Positions 58,815-64,000 of a DNA stretch of 64,000 nt are shown here, in pieces. Below the pieces are notes generated by a model. It saw only the letters and a list, made by a program, of their open reading frames with translations. It did no database searches and was not told the DNA's origin. The DNA is from Isoetes taiwanensis (lineage: Eukaryota > Streptophyta > Lycopodiopsida > Isoetales > Isoetaceae). Position 1 is the first letter of the stretch. Each line of letters starts with the position of its first letter. The DNA is taken from assembly GCA_021234155.1 (NCBI GenBank), contig JAJEKV010000023.1, positions 4,425,638-4,489,637 on the forward strand, in the 5' to 3' direction. The translations under genes and the position numbers were made by a program.

Positions 58815-58960
58815 CAACAGTTTGATTCAAATAAGTTTCAAGACCAGTGGTTTAAGGAACATTTAACAACTACAAAAATAAGTTTCAAGACCAGTGGTTT
58901 AAGGATTTAACAACTACATTTTTGGATCAAATAAGTTTCAACACCAGTAGTTTAAGAATA
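58815..58960. repeat. Short tandem repeat, three copies
   Basis: AATAAGTTTCAAGACCAGTG, then GTTTAAGGA and AACAACTAC recur three times with variable spacing. Confidence 0.75.
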
Positions 58961-59504
58961 GAATAGAATAGAATTGTTTTTATCGTCCACGGAGACCAAT
59001 TGGCCTATGGGACCCAATACAAAAAGCGCAGCAATTAAGGAACAATTGACAACTACATTTTTGGATGGTCTACCCTTCTGCCCTATGAACAACATAATAA
59101 ATCTCGCCGCCTAATCGTACACTTCTACCACCTATAATTGTAGCTATAGTTGTAAATTGTCAACATCAGAAATCTCTTCAGCTTCAGAAATCACGAGGAC
59201 AGAGCTGAGAAAGAGCAACTAGAGGATAGAAGGAGGGGCCAAGAATATGACAAGTTGCAAAAGCCAGAGGTGAGTTCTTTCACATGGATTTGTAGCCTCA
59301 CATGGATGGAACCATGTTCTAACCTAAACCTAAACCTAAACAAAAGGGAGGGGATAACGGGGTTGGATATGGGTCAAAATAATTGAAGACAATGGGAAGA
59401 AGGTGAGGTTGAAAATAATTGAATTGTCTTTTAATGTAGGTAAGAATCACGAATTCAACGACAATTCGAGAATAAGGAGGCCCACCAACCCCTAACTAAA
59501 TAAT

Positions 59505-59615
59505 GCGATGACGTGGCACAAACTTTTAGACACGTCAGCATGCGTTTTGCACACGTCAGCGTGCGTCCGTCCAGTGCGTGTTAGTCGGCCGACCGTGAAA
59601 TGCGTTGTATAAGAA
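59505..59615 (+). promoter_or_regulatory. Arginine decarboxylase promoter: bZIP sites and TATA-like box
   Basis: TGACGTGGCA (59,509-59,518) combines a TGACG site with an ABRE core. Two ACGTCA (TGACGT on the other strand) sites lie in a 21-bp direct repeat, CACGTCAGCATGCGT at 59,531 and CACGTCAGCGTGCGT at 59,552. A TATAAG box follows at 59,608-59,613. Spacing fits a transcription start near 59,640. Such sites bind plant bZIP factors (ABA or stress response); regulation here is inference. Confidence 0.55.
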
Positions 59616-59639
59616 CACGGCCGTTTGGTTTGCTCCTCT

Positions 59640-60495
59640 GCCCTGCGCTCCCAATCCTTTAATTCTGGCCCTCAGGTATGAATGAGCTTTAAGTGTTTGT
59701 GGCTATGGTGTCGATCTGATATGCTTCCTTTCTGGGTCTTTATTTGTTTATCTTTTCGCCATAAAAAACCTTTTAGGCTAGATTTGCCCTTGCATCTGCC
59801 GGAGCTATTTTGACCCCTTTTGAATGCCCAAAGGGATTCGTCCTATTCAGGCCTTTCGTGTTTTATTAGTCTTGAATGGATCATTATGCTGGTATTCCTG
59901 TTCATTTAATCCACTCTTGCCTTTTCGCAGAAGCTAATACGGGTGAAGCTTCGTCTCTTTTGCTCCTCGGCCACTAGTAGGATAGGATATATAAAGGAAC
60001 CCAACTCGTTTTCCTTTGTATTCCTTCCTTCTTCGTGGAGCCAAGACTTGTAAGTCAAGAAACTCCTTGTTGGGATTCTTGCCTTTCCTTTTTTTTGTGG
60101 CTGTAAATACCGGACTTGTTCTAACCTTGTGTTCTATCCAGCGCGTGGGTTTCTGCGCATATCGTTCCGTTTCCTTTGCGAGCCTTTAGCTTCTCGAAAG
60201 GAGGAATCACTTCTGCAGTATTTGGTTGATCATAGTTGCTTGGCTTGGTAGATTCGTGCGGCTTGAGTTTTTGCATCACAAAACGGCCTCATTTCTAAAT
60301 TTCCGGTCCGATCAAATCATTCGGCCTGGCAGTTTTCTTTGTTGTGAGCTCTTTGCATCAAATAGCCGTTTTTATCAGATTATGACATTAGTAGCTTGGG
60401 AAAATTGATTCAGCAAAGTCGGAGCCGAGGCTCTTGCCTCGGCGTTTGGCAAAGAGCTTGCATCGTAGGATTCTCTACTTCGGTGCAAGGCGGCC
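59640..60495 (+). other. Long 5' leader of arginine decarboxylase, probably with intron(s)
   Basis: About 0.85 kb separate the TATA box from the start codon. CCCTCAG/GTATGAATG at 59,671 is a good donor. Acceptors are available near 59,931 (TTGCCTTTTCGCAG), 60,141 (TTCTATCCAG) and 60,216 (CACTTCTGCAG). If unspliced, several upstream ATGs (for example near 60,382) would precede the main start, so splicing is likely. Confidence 0.5.
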
Positions 60496-62637
60496 ATGCG
60501 GACCCTAACATTTGTAGATGGCTACGAGCCTATGCTGTACAATCTTCTCGACGATTCTACCCCTTTTTGCCTCCCTGAGCAAGAAGATAACACTGCTTCT
60601 TGGTCTGTAAAAAAATCCACAGAACTCTACCATGTGGATGGATGGGGAGCTCCTTACTTCTTTATCAACGACAAGGGAAACATTGCAGTACTTCCTCAAG
60701 CGAAAAAAACAGAAAAAGGCATGGAAATTGATCTGGTTTCTGTTGTAGATTATGCTTTGAAGCAAAAAGGTATGACACTACCTCTAATAATCAGATTTCC
60801 TGAGATTTTGAAGCACCGACTAGAAACTTTACAAGGTTCATTTGATAGAGCAATTTTTATGCATGGGTATGGTGGGAGCTTTCAAGGTGTTTATCCTGTA
60901 AAATGCAATCCAGATCGGTATCTAGTGGAAGATCTAGTTCATTTTGGCAGAAACTTTTCCTTTGGTCTTGAAGCAGGATCTAAGCCTGAGCTTTTAATGG
61001 CTATGAGTTGCATGTGTAAAGCGAGCTATGAATCCTTGCTTATTTGCAATGGATATAAGGACTCTGAGTATATAAAGCTTGCTCTTATTGCAAGGCAAAT
61101 GGGGATTAAGTCTGTGATTGTTCTCGAGCAGGAGGAAGAAGTAGAAATTGTTTTAAGGATGAGCCAGATTATGAATGTAAGGCCTGTGATTGGTATTAGA
61201 GCAAAACTGAGCACTAAACATGATGGCCATTGGGGAGAAACTTCAGGTGAGAAAGGCAAGTTTGGACTTACCACTGTAGAAATTGTGAGGATCTTCCATA
61301 GACTAAGGAAGATGGGTATGGCAGATTGTCTTCAGCTTCTTCACTTTCATATTGGATCACAAATTCCTTCTCTTGATCTTGTCAAAGAAGGGGTCTCTGA
61401 AGCTGCTCATCTATATTGCGAGTTATCTCTGATGGGTGCAAACATGATTTACCTGGATATTGGAGGAGGATTAGGGATTGATTATGACGGATCTGGATCC
61501 GCTGCTTCTGATATGTCAGTTGGTTATAGTGTGGAACAGTATGCAGATCAGGTAATTGAAGCAATTGAATGTGCTTGTTCTTGCAAAAAAATGACGAGTA
61601 GGCCTATTGTCTGTTGCGAAAGTGGCCGTGGATTGGTTTCTCATCATTCAATCGTTATATTTGATGTGGTTTCTTCGAGCAATTTGCCATTTGATACTCA
61701 GAATAAAGATGAAGATGAAGATGAAGAAAATTTCTGCCTTCCTCGGGAATGTGATCTTCCATCTGACTTGCTTGATGTTTATAGTGCTCTAGCTGGATTT
61801 GTCAGATCTAGAAACTATGATGCAGCTTTGGATTGCGCAACTAGCCTAAAAAATGAGTGCACTAGGTTGTTCAAATTAGGCCTATTGGGTCTTGAGCTCA
61901 GAGCCTCTGTAGACAAAATTCATGCCATGCTTTCTGCAGTGATGCAGGATCAGGAAAAAGAGAAGCTGAAACATCAAGTCTTGCCCATGAAGATAAAGTC
62001 TGGCATGAATCTGGGGCCAAAGATTGATCAACCAGTTACATATCACATAAATCTCTCCATATTCAAGTCCATGCCTGATTACTGGGCCATTGGACAGTTG
62101 TTTCCAATAGTTCCCATCCACAGGTTAAGCGAAAAGCCAGATCGAACAGCAACTTTTTCAGATCTGACATGTGATAGTGATGGAAAAATTGGAGCATTCA
62201 TAGCAGGGGATCCATATGGGAAGGCTATGAGCTCTCTTCCTGTGCATAAGCTGGAAGAGAAGAGGCCATATCTGATGGGAATGTTTCTGGGAGGTGCATA
62301 TCAGGAGGTCCTTGGTTCCATGCATAACCTGTTTGGGTCTGCGCATGCGGTACACGTGGAGTCCAGCATGGATGGAGGGTTTCAGGTCACGAGGCAGGTG
62401 GCAGGGCAGAGTGTGGCAAATGTGCTGAGGCTGATGCATCATGAGCCAACCGGGATGCTCGATGCCTTACGTGGCAGGCTGGTGGACACTTTACAAAGGG
62501 GTGAGTTTTCTGCTGAAGATGCAAAGGCAATCTTGAGAGTTCTTACCACAAGCTTTCTGGCTTACCCTTATTTGTATGATGACACGCGTCACAATCCTGT
62601 GCTTGCTGGCCTCACCCCCACTTATTGCATCTCTTGA
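60496..62637 (+). CDS. ADC: Arginine decarboxylase, biosynthetic, plant type, intronless coding region
   Basis: The 713-residue protein has the length and order of plant arginine decarboxylases, which convert arginine to agmatine, the first step of one putrescine route. Residues 129-138 (FQGVYPVKCN) hold the PLP lysine, K136. EAGSKPELL follows, then HFHIGSQIPS and the glycine loop IGGGLGIDYDG (322-332). CESGRG at 374-379 binds the cofactor phosphate side, and SDLTCDSDGK has the catalytic cysteine C559 that acts across the dimer. DYWAIGQLFPIVPIHRL precedes it. The fold is a PLP barrel plus beta domain. The start is the first ATG with a good context (GGCCATGC), and the N-terminus (TFVDGYEPMLYNLL) lacks an obvious transit peptide. 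No stop, frameshift or intron was seen; an acidic insert (DEDEDEE, about 410) is notable. This is the only clearly intact host gene here. Confidence 0.97.
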   Translation: MRTLTFVDGYEPMLYNLLDDSTPFCLPEQEDNTASWSVKKSTELYHVDGWGAPYFFINDKGNIAVLPQAKKTEKGMEIDLVSVVDYALKQKGMTLPLIIRFPEILKHRLETLQGSFDRAIFMHGYGGSFQGVYPVKCNPDRYLVEDLVHFGRNFSFGLEAGSKPELLMAMSCMCKASYESLLICNGYKDSEYIKLALIARQMGIKSVIVLEQEEEVEIVLRMSQIMNVRPVIGIRAKLSTKHDGHWGETSGEKGKFGLTTVEIVRIFHRLRKMGMADCLQLLHFHIGSQIPSLDLVKEGVSEAAHLYCELSLMGANMIYLDIGGGLGIDYDGSGSAASDMSVGYSVEQYADQVIEAIECACSCKKMTSRPIVCCESGRGLVSHHSIVIFDVVSSSNLPFDTQNKDEDEDEENFCLPRECDLPSDLLDVYSALAGFVRSRNYDAALDCATSLKNECTRLFKLGLLGLELRASVDKIHAMLSAVMQDQEKEKLKHQVLPMKIKSGMNLGPKIDQPVTYHINLSIFKSMPDYWAIGQLFPIVPIHRLSEKPDRTATFSDLTCDSDGKIGAFIAGDPYGKAMSSLPVHKLEEKRPYLMGMFLGGAYQEVLGSMHNLFGSAHAVHVESSMDGGFQVTRQVAGQSVANVLRLMHHEPTGMLDALRGRLVDTLQRGEFSAEDAKAILRVLTTSFLAYPYLYDDTRHNPVLAGLTPTYCIS

Positions 62638-62782
62638 TGCATCATTTTTCATTATTTTTCAGTTCCAACTCAACATCTGTTCCTCCAGCTTTCTTACATA
62701 ATAACAGTCCCTTGTAGACGTTGCCTTCATACTCCCTTCACATTATGCTTCATTGCTAGGCCTATCATTACCATTATTCTTA

Positions 62783-62788
62783 AATAAA
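62783..62788 (+). terminator. Poly(A) signal of arginine decarboxylase
   Basis: AATAAA 146 bases after the stop codon, in a T-rich 3' region. This is a normal plant spacing; the cleavage site is not determined. Confidence 0.6.
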
Positions 62789-62835
62789 CAGTATAGTATC
62801 TGGGATGTCTGCTTCAGCTTGGCCACTTGCTTAAA

Positions 62836-63180
62836 GCTGTTTTGCTTCAAAAGCTATTGCCTGTTCAAACATTAGTCTTTGAAGACCTATATTGTGTGCT
62901 TCAGCATACAGTGTTTTATGATTTCATATAATATATTGCTGACTTATGCCTATGCGCCTTCAACTTTTGTTGGCAAAATGACGTTTGAATATTAGCTTGG
63001 TGGGGAGCTTTACTAGTTGTTTTGCTTCAAAAGTTGTTGCGTGTTCAAACATTAGTATTTGAAGACCTATATTGCGTGCTCCAGCATACAAGATGCGTGT
63101 TTTAGAATGCTTATAATATATTGTTGACTCTCCAAGATGCGTGTTTTATGAATGCTTATAATATATTGTTGACTCTCCAT
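62836..63180. repeat. Duplicated block downstream of arginine decarboxylase
   Basis: TTTTGCTTCAAAAGCTATTG through GAAGACCTATATTG and ATAATATATTG (62,836-62,945) is repeated in diverged form at 63,018-63,130. Within the second copy a ~38-bp unit (GATGCGTGTTTTA, then ATGCTTATAATATATTGTTG) is tandemly doubled. Confidence 0.85.
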
Positions 63181-63720
63181 ATTGTTGGCAAAATGATGTT
63201 TAAATATTAGTATCTCACCATCGTGGTGGGGAGCTTTAGTAGTGAAGTAAGAAGGTAAGGTAAGCATAGTTCTTATGATTGTATAAATGTAGGATGTGAC
63301 TAGCTGATTACTGTGGGCCAACATCGGGTTGCGGTATTGGGCAGGACTTAAAAGATCGAAATTGCCAAATGGCATCTAAGTCCAGGGCTGAAATATTCTT
63401 TTTCAGCCCATTGGCAGTGTGTTGCCTCCTGCCAGGAAATTTTTTGTCCATGCAAATTGGTCTGAAGTGTTTGCCTCCAAGCCAGGGATTGTTTTTGTTC
63501 ATGCAAATGGTGTTGAGAATCTTCTGTCCTGTAATAACAGTCGGCCCGCTTATTGGGGAATCTCTTCCACAAAATTTAAGCCTAGTCTATTGCACCGACA
63601 ATCTAGAATTGGGGTCCCGCCGGTTATAATATATTGTTGACTCATCTTCTACTTTTGTTGGCAAAATGATGTTTAAATATTGATATCTCACCATCTTGGT
63701 GGGGAGCTTTATTAATCAAG
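63181..63720. repeat. Region framed by copies of a ~55-bp repeat
   Basis: TGTTGGCAAAATGATGTTTA, then TATCTCACCATC and GGTGGGGAGCTTTA occur at about 63,185-63,240 and 63,655-63,710, and in diverged form at 62,970-63,015. The sequence between has no recognised gene. Confidence 0.75.
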
Positions 63721-63735
63721 CAAAAATGTAAAAAT

Positions 63736-64000
63736 TGCACACTCTCTTTTTCAAATACTCATCATTGACAACAATATTGGAACCCATTCACTACTTGACC
63801 CACATTCCCCAAGAGCCCTGTTGATAAGCACTGCAACGGCCATCATATGGGACGAGTTACCCATGGCAAACAGAGCAGTCATAGAGGCAGTCGATATCCT
63901 TCTACAAAACATAAGAGGCATGGCCAGTCCATTCGGAGGAAAGCTATTTATAGCAGCCGGTGATTTTAGAGAAATCACACTGTCTTCAAACGAAGAGGAA
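63736..64000 (+). mobile_element. Helitron PIF1-type helicase fragment, runs off the right edge
   Basis: One open frame reads HSLFQILIIDNN, then SPRALLISTATAIIWDELPM (Walker B, D-E), ANRAVIEAVDILLQNI, then PFGGKLFIAAGDFREI. Helitron helicases have AHS.FKIP, ..LIIWDEAPM..R..FEA.DR.LRDI, and PFGGK....GDFRQ, so the match is block for block. It would unwind DNA during rolling-circle transposition. The Walker A part upstream is missing or lies behind a break, since only repeat DNA precedes it. No stop is seen up to the window edge. Confidence 0.85.

Noticed and set aside
60396-60578. Frame overlapping the start of arginine decarboxylase in another phase
   Set aside because: It has no ATG at its start and lies over the strong arginine decarboxylase frame.

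Overview
The window is nuclear DNA of a land plant. The evidence is a plant-type biosynthetic arginine decarboxylase whose coding region has no intron, GT-AG introns in other genes, and plant transposon families throughout (Ty1/copia, plant L1-like LINEs, CACTA/EnSpm, Helitrons, MITEs, a telobox satellite). The divergent arginine decarboxylase, a PLS-type pentatricopeptide fragment and the very high repeat load suggest a large-genome lineage outside the flowering plants, for example a fern or gymnosperm. That placement is inference from the protein's look and was not tested.

Layout. Bases 1-5.9 kb, minus strand: the replicator half of a Helitron protein, broken by stops and frameshifts, runs straight into a fairly well preserved CACTA (TNP2-type) transposase. 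Upstream of that transposase on the same strand lies a split gene with a SET-domain-like C-terminus. Bases 7.84-21.06 kb: one Ty1/copia retrotransposon on the minus strand with near-identical 733/734-bp LTRs, AAAAA target duplication, tRNA-Met primer site, polypurine tract, gag and pol. A 7.4-kb block bounded by GAA/TTC microsatellites interrupts its gag exactly inside the first zinc knuckle. The block consists of two 3.3-kb direct copies plus a spacer. Bases 21-31 kb: gene-poor DNA with exon-like islands, a second copy of a 0.7-kb dispersed repeat, and two inverted-repeat elements.

Bases 31.3-36.2 kb: a decayed L1-like LINE on the plus strand with a 30-A tail, itself carrying a 157-bp insertion flanked by a perfect 18-bp duplication. 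Bases 36.2-43.5 kb: AT-rich DNA, a Ty3/gypsy integrase relic, and a six-unit ~318-bp satellite in which every unit carries an inverted pair of plant teloboxes. Bases 43.6-45.8 kb: a broken multi-exon gene beginning with a SAM-like domain. Bases 46.3-54.2 kb: a Helitron 3' terminus, a pseudogene of the isopropylmalate isomerase small subunit, and long gene-free tracts. Bases 54.2-57.4 kb: a MITE whose right terminal repeat is split by a 5'-truncated LINE, followed by a 109-bp hairpin element.

Bases 59.5-62.8 kb hold the only clearly intact host gene: arginine decarboxylase (putrescine/polyamine synthesis), with three TGACGT-type bZIP sites, a TATA-like box, a long leader and a poly(A) signal. 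The window ends in the PIF1-type helicase part of another Helitron on the plus strand. Apart from arginine decarboxylase, the content is best read as layered transposon debris with a few captured or broken host exons. No RNA genes, CRISPR arrays or bacterial-type features were found.
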